DNA of 64,000 nucleotides from Chamaecrista fasciculata (taxonomy: Eukaryota; Streptophyta; Magnoliopsida; Fabales; Fabaceae): NCBI GenBank assembly GCA_003254925.1, contig QANZ01037616.1, positions 1-64,000 of the forward strand. Direction: 5' to 3'. The position numbers and the translations under genes are program-made. Below are positions 35,320 through 47,116 of the stretch, one piece after another. The notes under the pieces are model-generated. The model searched no databases, had not been told where the DNA came from, and worked only from the letters and a program-made list of their open reading frames with translations. Position 1 is the stretch's first letter. Each line of letters starts with the position of its first letter.

Positions 35320-38300
35320 ATGGCAACAAACAATAGTTCATCACTATCACTGCGATCTGTCCTTGAGAAGGACAAGTTGACTGAGACTAACTTTCTCGAC
35401 TGGTTCCGAAATCTGAGAATTGTTCTCACCCAAGAGAGAAAGCTCTATGTCCTGGAAAACCCCATCCCTGAACAGCCTGCTGCAAACGCTACAAGAGCAC
35501 AGAGAGATGCTTATGAGAAGCATCAAAGTGACTCTGTGGACGTTGCCTGTCTTATGCTGCTTACCATGGTTCCCGAGATCCAAAAGAACTTGGAGAACAT
35601 GGGGGCATATGAGATGATAACACATCTCAGGAAAATGTTCCAAGTACAGGCAAGGCAAGAGAGGTTTGAGACTGCAAAGGCTCTTTACTCTTGCAAGATG
35701 GTAGAAGGTGGATCTGTGAGTGCCCATGTCTTAAAGATGAGAGGGTATATAGTGTTGGAGATTGTGCCCTAGGGCCAATCATTTTATAAATATGTTTTGA
35801 ACATATTAATTAATTTATGGAGATAAATTAATGGTTATCATATTATTAGCGTGTTTACTATGATAACAATCCTTGATTAATTATATGATAAATAATCTAA
35901 AACTGTCCCTGGTCGATCATTCACGTGGGAGCGTAAATGAACCAAGACCAGCATGACCTCGGTGTATAGAGATACATGCACTAGATGCTTCTCGAGAGTC
36001 ATGATGCAATTATGTAAGGGTTACAAGTTGCTGGACCGACCCGGAGAGTCCTGCATGGGTTTAGTCATAAGCGAGCCTCTCCTGTACACCTGTCACGATA
36101 GCCTTAGACCTGAGGTCTTGACTATTCCGGCATTGTAGTTGTCAAACTTTGGCCTAGTCCAACGTTACCCGTAGCAGGGTAGCCATACAGGCTAGGTACG
36201 GGTTTGGTTGATTACCGTGCAAAGGAATGTGGTTGACCAAGATGGGATTTTGTCCCTCATTTAAGATGAGAGATATTTAACTGGCGCCCTCGATGAGTCT
36301 GTCCAAGAAATGCGTGGCCACGCTGGGAATTGGGACTAACTCAGGAAATCGAGAAAGTTGTGGTTTGGATTTTGGATGACATTCCCGTGCCTGATCCATG
36401 ACCAAAATATCGTGAGACAATAGGAATTATGACAAGGTGGTATTTAGGTTAAATCGTTAAAACGTTAAAGCGATAACTCCCGTGTTTTGGGTAGTTGTGA
36501 TGGCTTGCTAGAGTCCGCTCACAACTTGTGAATCATAAAGATGATTTGCTGCCAACTTCACGTGAGGCCTGCTGGGTCACACATGAGCAGGATCAAGATG
36601 CTAATTTTTGGGACACGAATTAGGGTTAATTCGTGAGTCACTTAGGTGACACAATTTAGGACATAGTTAAATGTCTTAGGACATTAAATCTTGTCTTAAA
36701 TAAATATCTATGATTGAGGTTTTAAATTTGTTGGACAAATTTAAATTTAAATTAATTGTTAAATAGTTTTACAATTAAAATATTAGTGAATAAATAAATT
36801 AAATAAGTTTCCTAAAAATTAGGGAATTATTGATTTATTAAATTCACTAAAATTGGGAAATAAAAGGATGAGGGTGGCGCCTCATTATCTTTGTTTTTAT
36901 TAATAGAAATTGTTTTTATTAATTAAATAAAGATAAGATAAATATCTTTTGGAAAAGATATAGGATTTGAATTAAAAGATATTAAGGTAATTCTTTTATT
37001 CAAAATTGTTAGGAATTAGTTATAACTACCTAAGGAGTTTGGGTTGTTATAAAATTCCTCCAAAAACTCCATGAGAATTTCGCCTACCCCCTTTCTTGGG
37101 ATGGAAGATTTGATCTTGCATTTTAGAGTTTGGGTCTAGGCTAAAGTCGATTTTTATATTTAATTATTAAAGTAATATTTAAATTATAAAATCAAAATCT
37201 CATGACTCATTCCAACCAATAGGATTTGAGCAAATCAAGATTTGATCCAAGATTTGATCTTGGATAGGTCAAATTCGAAAATTGGGCTTTATTTTTGAAT
37301 TATAATATTAAGTTTAATATTATAAATCAAAAGATATTTTGAGATATCTAAAAGATATCCCATATCTTAGAGATATCCTAATTGGATTAGGATTCCCTAA
37401 AACTAGGAATGAGAACACTATAAATAGAGGCACTAGGCGCCTATCTCAGAGATAACTCACAACACAGATCAATTCTTGGTCAGACCAAGAATTTCGCCTA
37501 GAGCATCTATAGAGAGTGAAAAATCGCCTAGTCCTAATATTATGAGAGTGAGTCGATTTTCTTGAAGAAAGAGAATTGGACCTGCACCTGATAATATTAG
37601 TACTTCCCAATCAATCTTGATAATCAAGAACAGTTCTTGATTATTCAAGAATCATAGATAGAGTTCCCGTATTCACTTGGGAAGAAGTGAAGGAGGCTAG
37701 CACCTAGGCATCTGCCAAACTGCTCGTGTGGATCACCGGTAGAGGAAGGACACTCGAAGTGGACTTCTCAATTCGCAAGTTCATACGCACCGATTAAATT
37801 GTGGTAAATTTCTTTCCTTAACTGATATAAATGTTGATAGTGGATCCTGGAAGGAATCATAGGGAAGCCAAAAATTTTAATTTACCGTGTTTTCCGCTGC
37901 GCCGACCCTATGATTTCCCAACATATAGATCACCTTGCTAGGCTGGGATTTCCCATTTTGCCAGAGCTAGCGACGGATTTGATCCTTAATTCGCTACCTA
38001 GAAGTTATGACTAGTTCGTCTTAAACTTTAATATGAATGGCATGGAGAAATCCATATCTGAACTGCATGGGATGCTGAAGACTGCTGAGGCATCTATAAA
38101 GAAGGCGCCTAACACTGTCTTACTGGTTCAGAACAAAGGAAAGGGGAAGGGCAAAGGAAAGAGGAAAGGAGACGCCGAGGTTGGTGGGACCAAGCCTGCG
38201 ACTAAGCCTAACCCACCGCCTGCCAAGAAGGCAAAGCCCACTAAGGATGCAATTTGTTTCTTCTGCCAGAAGCCTGGACACTGGAAGAGGAATTGCAAGC

Positions 38301-40654
38301 TGTACATGGAAGAAGAAGAAGAAGAAGAAGAAGAAGAAGAAGAGCGAAGCCTCTACTTCAGGTATCTATGTTATAGGCGTTCACTTGTCTACTCCTACCA
38401 CTTGGGTATTGGATACTGCTTGTGGTTCTCACATATGTACTAATGTGCAGGGGTTGAGAAGAAGTAGAAAGTTGAGCAGAGGCGAGGTGGACCTACGTGT
38501 AGGCAATGGAGCAAGGGTTGCTGCTGTTGCTGTAGGAACATACGAGCTAGTTTTGCCCACTGGGCTTGTTTTGTTTTTGAACAATTGTTATTATGTTCCA
38601 TCCTTGAGTTCTAACATTATATCACTTTCTTATTTGGATATGGAAGGATTTGTTTGTGTGAATGGGAATGGAAAATGTTCAATTTACAAAGATAATGTGT
38701 TATATCCTTATGGAGATCTGCAAGATAACCACTATATCTTAAAATTGGAACAACAACGTAATAACAAAATTTATAACATCGATACGAAAAGGATTAAGAT
38801 TAACGAATCTAATCCTACATACCTTTGGCATTGTCGTTTAGGCCATATAAACGAGAAACGCCTAGAGAAGCTCCATAGAGATGGACTTCCAAGCTCATTT
38901 GATTTTGAATCATATGATGCTTGCGAATCTTGTTTACTTGGCAAGATGACAAAGGCGCCCTTTATTGGTCACAATGAGAGGGCATCTGACTTGTTGGGGA
39001 TCATACATAGTGATGTATGTGGACCCATGAGTATCCATGCTAGAGGAGGTTACTCTTATTTCATTATGTTTACTGACGACTTCAGTAGGTATGGCTATGT
39101 CTACCTTATGAAGCACAAGTCAGAGTCTTTTGAAATGTTCAAGAGATTTCAAAATGAAGTTGAGAACCAACTTGACAAGAAAATCAAGGTCCTTCGATCT
39201 GATCGAGGAGGCGAGTATTTGAGTCAAGAATTCATTGATCATCTTAGTAGTTGTGGGATAGTCTCACAACTTACTCCTCCTGGAACCCCACAGTGGAATG
39301 GTGTGTCTGAGAGGAGGAATCGAACTCTATTAGATATGGTTCGATCTATGATGAGTCAAACTGATCTTCCGCCATCCTTTTGGGGATATGCTTTAGAAGC
39401 TGCCACGTTCACACTTAACTGTGTTCCATCTAAGGCAGTTGAGAAGACACCATATGAGATATGGAGTGGGAAGAGTCCCATTATGTCTTACCGAACAAGG
39501 TGTGCAAGCTTCAGAGATCCATTTATGGATTGAAGCAAGCCTCTCGAAGTTGGAATCATCGTTTTGATGAGGTAGTCAAAGAATTTGGCTTCTTACAAAA
39601 CCCTGATGAACCTTGTGTTTACAAGAAGGTTAGTTGGAGCACAATTGTGTTCTTGGTACTATATGTCGATGACATATTACTCATTGGAAATGATGTTCCA
39701 ACCTTAGGAATTGTAAAATCCTGGTTAGGAAAATCTTTCTCAATGAAGGACTTAGGAGAAGCTGCTTATATTCTAGGTATCAAGATCTATAGAAATAGAT
39801 CTCGTAGGCTTCTTGGATTGAGTCAGAGTACGTACTTGGATAAGGTACTGAAGAGGTTCAGTATGCAAGATTCCAAGAAGGGATTCATACCAATGAATCA
39901 TGGGCTGACCCTGAGCAAGAAACAGTGTCCCAAGACACTTGTTGAGCGAGGGTGCAAGAGTGGAATTCCTTATGCTTCGGCAATAGGATCCATCATGTAT
40001 GCCATGCTATGTACTCGACCCGATGTGTCGTTTGCTCTGAGCATGACGAGTCGTTTCCAACAAGACCCTGGTGAGGATCATTGGATCGCCGTAAAAAATA
40101 TCCTTAAGTACTTGAAAAGGACTAAGGAAGAGTTCTTGGTTTACGGTGGAACTGATGAGGAGCTATGTGTAAGAGGTTACACAGACGCTAGTTTCCAAAC
40201 CGACCAAGATGACTTTAAATCGCAGTCATGATATGTGTTTCTCCTGAACGGTGGCAGCGTGAGCTGGAAGAGTTCCAAGCAGAGCACGATTGCCGATTCT
40301 ACAACGGAGTCCGAGTATATTGCAGCATCGGATGCAGCAAAGGAGGCTGTGTGGATTAGAAAGTTCATCGCGGAGCTTGGTGTGGTTCCGACCATCTCTG
40401 ATCCCATTACCCTGTATTGTGACAATAGTGGTGTTATTGCGCAAGCCAAGGAGCCACGGTCCCACCAGAGGACCAAACATATACTCAGACGTTTTCACCT
40501 TGTCAGAGAGATGATTGACAGAGGTGATGTGAAGATATGCAAAGTAGCAGGCGAGGATAACGTTGTCGATCCTCTGACGAAGCCTCTTACAAGGGTCATA
40601 CATGAGCGGCATGTATCGTCGATGGGGATTAGACGCATTGATCAGTGTACCTAG
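35320..40654 (+). pseudogene. gag-pol remnants of the copia fossil
   Basis: In order, the region shows a gag protein of the copia UBN2 type starting MATNNSSSLSLRS, a CCHC zinc knuckle, a retropepsin-type aspartic protease region, the GAG-pre-integrase zinc-binding region, the integrase core, the later part of reverse transcriptase including the YVDD box, and RNase H. A solo LTR with its target duplication sits within gag. A GAA trinucleotide run lies at 38309-38345, just after the zinc knuckle. The coding region is broken in several places and is treated as a fossil. Confidence 0.9.
35753..37923 (+). repeat. Solo LTR of the long-LTR copia family (copy D), inserted in gag
   Basis: It is 2171 bp, TGTTGGAGATTG...TGATTTCCCAACA, with a perfect TATAG duplication (35748-35752 and 37924-37928). 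It must be younger than the copia element it interrupts. The core is almost identical to copy B at 24021-26221. Confidence 0.93.
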
Positions 40655-40690
40655 GAGTAGGAACAACTAGATTAATGATTTTACCCTAAT

Positions 40691-40703
40691 GCAAGTGGGA
40701 GTC
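40691..40703 (+). other. Polypurine tract of the copia fossil
   Basis: GCAAGTGGGAGTC immediately precedes the 3' LTR, the position and composition expected for the plus-strand primer. Confidence 0.75.
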
Positions 40704-41250
40704 TGTTGGAGATTGTGCCCTAGGGCCAATCATTTTATGTAAAATGTTATGAACATTTGGATTAATTTATAGAGATAAATTATGTTGTTATCATAATTAG
40801 CATGTTTACTATGATAGCGTCCGTGATTGATTATGTGATAATTAATCTAAATCTGTCCCTGGTCGATTGTTTTCGTGGGAGCGAAAATGAACTAAGACCA
40901 GCATGACCTCGGTGCATAGAGATGCATGCACTAGATGCTGAAACGAGAGTCATGGTGCAATTATGTAAAGGGTTACAAGTTGCTGGACTGACCCGGAGAG
41001 TCCTGCATGGGTTTAGTCATCAGCCTGCCTCTCCTGTACGTCTGTCACGACGCCTTAGACCTGAGGTCATCATTATTTCGGCGTTGCAGTTGTCAGACTT
41101 TGGCCTAGTCTAACGTTGCCCGTAGCAGGGTAGCCATAAGGGCTAGGTACGGGTTTGGTTGATTGTCGTGCTGAGGAATGTGGATTGGCCAAAATGGGAT
41201 TTTGTCCCTCATTAAATGGGAGATATCTAACTGGCTCCCTCGATGAGTCT
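40704..41250 (+). repeat. Partial 3' LTR of the copia fossil
   Basis: The first 547 bp match the start of the LTR at 31652 at about 98 percent. After 41250 the sequence is unrelated. It pairs with the 5' LTR and gives the age estimate. Confidence 0.9.
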
Positions 41251-41638
41251 GTTCCAATAAGTTGGCAAACACATAGCGATAACTATTGAACATTCGTTCA
41301 TTAAACTGCATTTTGATCCCTTGATTTAAGTATGGGGTAAAAGTTGACAAACAAATTTTCTGCACTTTCAACTTCAATCACTTTAGAACCCCTTGAGTTT
41401 TAAAAGTTGATAGATAGAAGAGAAGTGACACTCCAATCACTTCTCTAAGATTTAGAAAATTTTGTTCATCTAATATAAGAATTGGAGTGTCACTTCTCTA
41501 AGATTTAGTGGATCTCATTTTAGAAAATTTTGTAGAACTTAAAATGGTCAATTATGCTTCCAATAATAATAAAAAAAAGTCAAATTGATGTTTTCATTTT
41601 TTGAAGATTATAACTTTTTTGATTTAACATTTAAAATA
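41251..41638. other. Intergenic with a short hairpin
   Basis: No gene is seen. GAAGTGACACTCCAAT (near 41423) and its complement ATTGGAGTGTCACTTC (near 41471) form a hairpin, and CACTTCTCTAAGATTTAG occurs on both sides. It is probably the core of a small decayed foldback. Confidence 0.4.
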
Positions 41639-42982
41639 GGGTAAATTCCACTTTAGTACCCTGTTCTATTGACTTGTACCACTTTGGTACCCTGTTCTTT
41701 CAAAAATGTCACTTTGGTACCATGTCCTTTAAACCGTTACCCACTTTGGTACCCAAGTTAAAATTTCCATTAGTTTTTAACAGAGATAGGCACGTGAAAT
41801 TGCAAAAATTGCAAAACAGTCCCAAAACTACCCATAAAATTACAGAACAGTCCACAAAACGTGTCGAAATTGCAGAACAGTCCCAAAACCAACCAGAAAA
41901 TTACAAAGCAGCCCTCAAAACGTGCAGAAATTGCATAACAGTCCCGAAAGTGTGCAAAAAATTACAAAACAACCCCAAAAATATGTAGATAATTTCAAAA
42001 TGGTACAAAAAATTCAAGAAAGATTAACATTTTAAACCCCTGACTCTATTGATACCCAAAAATCAGAAAACTAGATGCTAAAAATCAGAACCCTCCAATT
42101 GTGAATCACGAAGTGTGAATCGCAAATGAAGATGATGAATCGCGAAGTGTAAATCTGAATCTGAATTAGCGAACTGGTTCGAATCTGAATCGTGAATGGC
42201 GAAGTGTAAATCTGAATCTGAATGAGAATGGCAAATTTGAATCTTGAATGAGAATTGAGGGTTTGAGCGTGTTTGAGCGTTTGAGCGTTTGAGTGTAGAG
42301 ATGAGTGAATGTTGATGAAAAAATGGGGATTTTGTGTTTTTGGTAGGTTGTGCGTTTCACGTGCCTATCTGTGTTAAAAACTAACAGAATATGTTAGTTT
42401 TTGATTCATCATCTTCATTCGCAATTCACACTTCGCCATTCACGATTCAGATTCAAACCAGTTTGCTCATTCAGATTCAGATTTACACTTCACGATTCAT
42501 CATCTTCGATCATTTGCGATTCACACTTCGCGATTCACAGTTGGAGGATTCTGATTTTTGGGTATCAATAGAGTCAGGGGTTTAAAATGTTAATCTTTTT
42601 TGAGTTTTTTGTACCATTTTGAAATTATTTGTATGATTTTGGGGGTTTTTTTTTTGTAATTTTCTGCACATTTTTGGGACTGTTATGCAATTTCTGCACG
42701 TTTTGGGGGCTGGTCTGTAATTTTCTGGTTGGTTTTAGGACTGTTCTCCAATTTTGACACGTTTTGTGGACTGTTCTGTAATGTTATGGGTAGTTTTGGG
42801 ACTGTTTTGCAATTTTTGCAATTTCATGTGCCTATCTATGTTAAAAACTAACGAAAATTTTAACTTGAGTACTAAAGTGGATAACGATTTAAAGGATAGG
42901 GTACCAAAGTGACACTTTTGAAAGAACAGGGTACCAAAGTGGTACAGGTCAATAGGACAAGGTACCAAAATGAAATTTACCC
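41639..42982. mobile_element. Large foldback (Mutator-like) element, GGGTAAATT family
   Basis: The ends GGGTAAATTCCACTTTAG and, reversed, GGGTAAATTTCATTTTGG make it a relative of 17662-18091. Flanks TTTAAAATA and TTTATAATA (41630-41638 and 42983-42991) match at 8 of 9. Arms of about 550-650 bp run almost to the centre. Inner arm parts consist of short repeats of the type GTGAATCGCGAAGTG. A third copy of the segment CACGTGCCTATCTGTGTTAA lies in the centre (42358-42392). No protein is recognised. Confidence 0.85.
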
Positions 42983-43219
42983 TTTATAATATAAAATTAA
43001 TAAATTTGGATTAATTAAATAAAAAATTTCATATAAGATATGATTTTGCACATAATAAAACACATTTGAAAAATATTTCTTTTTTTTAAATATAAATTCT
43101 TTCAATGTCAAAGATTTGTTATAAGCTACCTCATGACAACTAAATTCCACTTGATACATAATTATTATGAGAGACGTCAATTATTTGTCTGGACAAAGAA
43201 TGTGAAATGTAAGAACTTA

Positions 43220-43386
43220 GGGAGCGTTTGGTACATAGATTGAAACAATAGTCCTTAACATATTGTATTCTCGGAAGAAGCAAAATCCCATGAAATTGCT
43301 ATTTTTTAACCTCACTCTAGGGGTGGGATTAACCTCTTCCCATGGAATGGGATATTTTGATCCACCTAAAATGACTAAATTACCCT
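43220..43386. mobile_element. Left-end fragment of a PIF/Harbinger-like element
   Basis: GGGAGCGTTTGGTACATAG, preceded by TTA, and about 165 bp after it match the left part of the complete element at 46310-47113 (for example ATATTGTATTCTC, GGGGTGGGATTA). No right end was found nearby. Confidence 0.55.
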
Positions 43387-46306
43387 TATTTAATACTTTA
43401 ACCACCTTTTATTATAAATTTTATTAAAATCAATTTGAGACAATCTAATAATAATTTTTCTTTTTACGAATTCAATCTTTTAGAGATCAAATTATTAGTT
43501 TTGTGATCTTATAGGGACTGAATTATTAGTTTACTCAAATTAACAGATTGAATTTGTAAAAATAAAAATTATAATCAGATCACCCCAATTTGATTTCAAT
43601 AAAATTTTAAAATGTAAGGTGTTCATTACCAAAAAAAATATAAGATGTTTAACGTATTAAAATATGAATTTCTTACATTTCACATTCAGATAAATAAAAT
43701 TCATAAACACATTTATATAATCATCTTTTCTGTATTATATCACTTTGAGGTGTCTTTTAAGAGGCTTTTCTTATTGTTTGTTCATTAAAAAATAATGAAA
43801 AGATAATAAATGACATGCCTCTGTTTTCACAATATTTCAAGTTTTAATAGATGAAAGAACTAATTGTCAAAATTAATAATTAAACTTTTTCTTTCAAAAA
43901 AGGCAATGGTCTTTAATTAAGCTTTAATTCTCAATTCAGAATTCAAATGAAAGTTGTCGCTTAACTTTTGAATTGATACCCTTTTGTTATGACATTTTTC
44001 TACTTTTCAGAATTCAAAATTCTATATTTTTTATTCACTAAATAAGATGCTACAGTGACTTTGAGATATAAAAATCCCTCTTTTGTACACATTTTAAATT
44101 TTTTTCATTCTCCACAAGTCTCTCTTTATATCTCTTTTTCTTCTCCAACTCTAACTAATCTCTTTCTCTATCCAAGGCAGTCTCCATTTTATTCTTCATG
44201 ATTCTCTCTCATATTGTGTTGTCAAAATTTCTCCCATTAACTATATACACACAATCTGCAGAAAATTCAGATATCAAAATAAACTAAATATAAAAAGTAG
44301 AAAACATAACATATTTGAAAGATGGTGAAATTGCAAGGATTAACATCTTTAAATTCATCTTTGCAGGGTTTCTAAAAATTCAAAACTTCTCAATAATATG
44401 TAAATAAATTGTATGTGAAACAATAAAATATTATACTAAAAATAAAATATAATGAAAATCCATTTAATAAAAACAAAGGAAATTAAAACTAATTTTATGT
44501 CAAGAATTGCAACGGTAATTAACCAATTACTATAATAAAGATAGAGAAATGAAATTACTCACGCAATTGAAAATCAATAGAGAAATTCGACTCCACTGAA
44601 GGTTTGAGAAAAGAGACAGAATTAGTGAAAATACAATAATATTGTTTCAATGACAATATCTAAAAATTTAAGCGTTATACCTTCTCGTGGCCTGAACAGG
44701 ATTGCTATTGGAGATTCTTTAATGAAAATTGAATGGTAGAACATCAATATATATATATATATTTGCAAAATTCGAAGTTATCAAAAATAAATGTTAGAAA
44801 TTTAAATGAATAAATCAAGCTAGAAATATACATAATATAAGGTTGCACGGGAGTCTACTAAAAATGAACTTGTGTATGACTCAAACCTTAATGCATGGTC
44901 CAATCTGTGCGCATGGACCAATATTCCTCAGGAACTCAAATTGCATAGACATCGTATAAATGGAGGCACAAATGATATGTTCTTCATTCATGGATATATA
45001 TAGAGAAGCATGTAGGGTCTTATTCTCAATCAAAATTAATGGTAGAATATGTATATGAATCAATCGAGTTAAATGAAATTGGAGATGATACATTTAAGTA
45101 AAAAAGAAAATATTTTAATAGCAATAATGTCAAGATTACTAAAAAGTCAAAGTTAACATAAGAGGTAATTATTGATTACATACAAAATTATACATGGAAA
45201 TAAAATTATTAGAATTTGTTGTTTCAAACAAAAATTATGGAACGGTTTATAAAGATCGGTAAATTATTACTAAAATAAAACTATATTTATACAATTACAT
45301 TTAATATTGTTAATAAAATTGTCCACTAATTACGTACATGATAAACATGATTGTCTAAATCATGTCATAAACTTAATTATGTGCATTAAATCATGATAAT
45401 TTCATTTAATAAATATAATAAAAATAACCCATAAACACATGAGTGACAATCATGAATGCCGAAATCACTCAATCACATTTATTTCGTGATTGGGAAACAT
45501 TAACTATTTCAAATCCACTAGGTAAAATTTATCCAAGTGGCATGGACGTTCAACATGGAAACCCTTTATTCGATAGCACAATGTCACGCAGGAGACACAT
45601 GGACTTAGAAGGTGGACTCTATGCCACGTAGAAGTCATGTGGCATGAATTCAACCATGTTTCTCCTTATTATATCATAGAGAATAGATAGAGAATAGATT
45701 ATTTCTCTAATTGTTCTTTTCTTTCTCATCACTATACTTGTAGTATACTACAAAAAATCTAAATTCATATTAAGGGTGTTAAAAACCGATCCAAACCAAT
45801 TTGACCAAACCAAACCAAAGCAAAACCGAACTAAACCGATCAATTGGACGGTTTGCTTTGGTTAAAATTCATTAAAATTGGATGGTTTGGTTCGGTTAAC
45901 AATTTAGACATACAATTAACCGAACCGACCGCTAGTATTTATATATAGTTATTTTTACTTAGATTGTGTTATATGCAATTACATTTCATAAAAAAATTAT
46001 TAATTTTTTATCATCATTTGATTTTGTTATATTCTTTTATTATGTTATCTTATTGAATCATAAAATTTGTTTTATCTTAAATAACAATTAACTACTATTA
46101 TTCGTCATACAATTTTATCCTCTCAAATCTCTAATCTCATTTGTCATTTTTTTATCTATTTTATAAATTAGACTTATTATTCCAAAACACTAATTTTTTC
46201 TCTCTAATTTTATAATTAATTAATAAAAACAACTAATAATTTATTAATATGACAACCAAGTGTTTTGACATATCTAAACAATAAAATCTTAAGAATATTA
46301 AGATTT
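43387..46306. other. Intergenic AT-rich DNA, no gene recognised
   Basis: No open frame of interest is present. A short (AT)n run lies at 44741-44762. A tract rich in AACCGAACC and its complement (45775-45930) has inverted halves and looks like the end region of an unidentified repeat. Confidence 0.4.
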
Positions 46307-46309
46307 TAA

Positions 46310-47113
46310 GGAGGCGTTTGGTACACGGATTGGAAAAATAGTCCCGGGATTATGAGCTCCAGACTAGAATAATCCCGCGTTTGGTACGCGGATTGGAAAA
46401 TTAGTCCCTGAAATATTGTATTCTCAGGAATTACATAATTTCCTAAAATAGCTATTTTTTAATCCCACCCTAGGGGGTGGGATTAGTCTAATCCCATGAC
46501 ATGGGATTAGTCTAATCCCATGACATGGGATTATTTTTTTCATTCAAAATAACTTTTTATTACCCCTAATTAATTTCTCCTAATTAATTCTTTCTCTATA
46601 AAACCTTGTCACTTTTCATTTTTGTCATTGTACAACTCTCTGTCGCCTTGAAGTGCAGAATAAATTTATCAGGTTTGCAACTTTTTTAGAGTGAGACTTT
46701 TTTAGACAATTTTATTATGTTGAGAATTATGGACATTTTTTTTATGAAATAGTATTTTTCTCATAAATCTATTAATGTTATTTAAAAATTTTAATTATGA
46801 TATAATTATTTTTTTGTGGTATAGTATTTTTCTCATTAATTATTTTGAAGAATTTTTACATTTGGTAAAGAAGTAGTTGATAATAAAAAGTCAAGGGCAT
46901 ATTTGTAAAAGTATTAAACATTCCCAGGAATATCAAAGTTGAACCAAATACAAGATTGTAACATTCCTGAGAATATTGCAAAATAATCCTAGGATTATTT
47001 TAACTCATCCAAACAGACATTTTTATAATCCTGGGAATCTTATTCCGGGGAATCACATTCCCAGGATTGTGATTCCCGGGAATGAAAAAATAATCTGTGT
47101 ACCAAACGCCCCC
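46310..47113. mobile_element. PIF/Harbinger-like non-autonomous DNA transposon
   Basis: The ends GGAGGCGTTTGGTACACGG and, reversed, GGGGGCGTTTGGTACACAG are flanked by the trinucleotide TAA (46307-46309 and 47114-47116). The 3-bp TAA duplication and a GGG-GTTTGGTA end are typical of PIF/Harbinger and Tourist-like elements. A second copy of the end motif (CGTTTGGTACGCGGATTGG) lies inside at 46378, so the left end is duplicated. No transposase is seen in 804 bp. Confidence 0.8.
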
Positions 47114-47116
47114 TAA

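Larger units (their letters stand above)
31652..41250 (+). mobile_element. Ty1/copia LTR retrotransposon fossil with nested solo LTR
   Basis: The 5' LTR is 31652-33754, followed by a primer-binding site (33756), a leader of about 1.5 kb, gag-pol remnants (35320-40654), a purine-rich tract (40691) and a partial 3' LTR (40704-41250). Gene order is protease, integrase, reverse transcriptase, RNase H, which defines Ty1/copia. The lineage is uncertain; LTRs above 2 kb are large for copia. The two LTRs differ by roughly 2 percent over about 550 bp, suggesting insertion of the order of one million years ago at usual plant rates. The element is broken, with several breaks, and a solo LTR (35753-37923) has jumped into its gag region. 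Confidence 0.92.

Noticed and set aside
44741-44762. AT dinucleotide run as a regulatory signal
   Set aside because: An ordinary microsatellite with no associated gene.
45775-45930. AACCGAA-rich tract as telomere-like or coding repeat
   Set aside because: Units are irregular and partly inverted; it fits a decayed repeat end better, and no class could be fixed.
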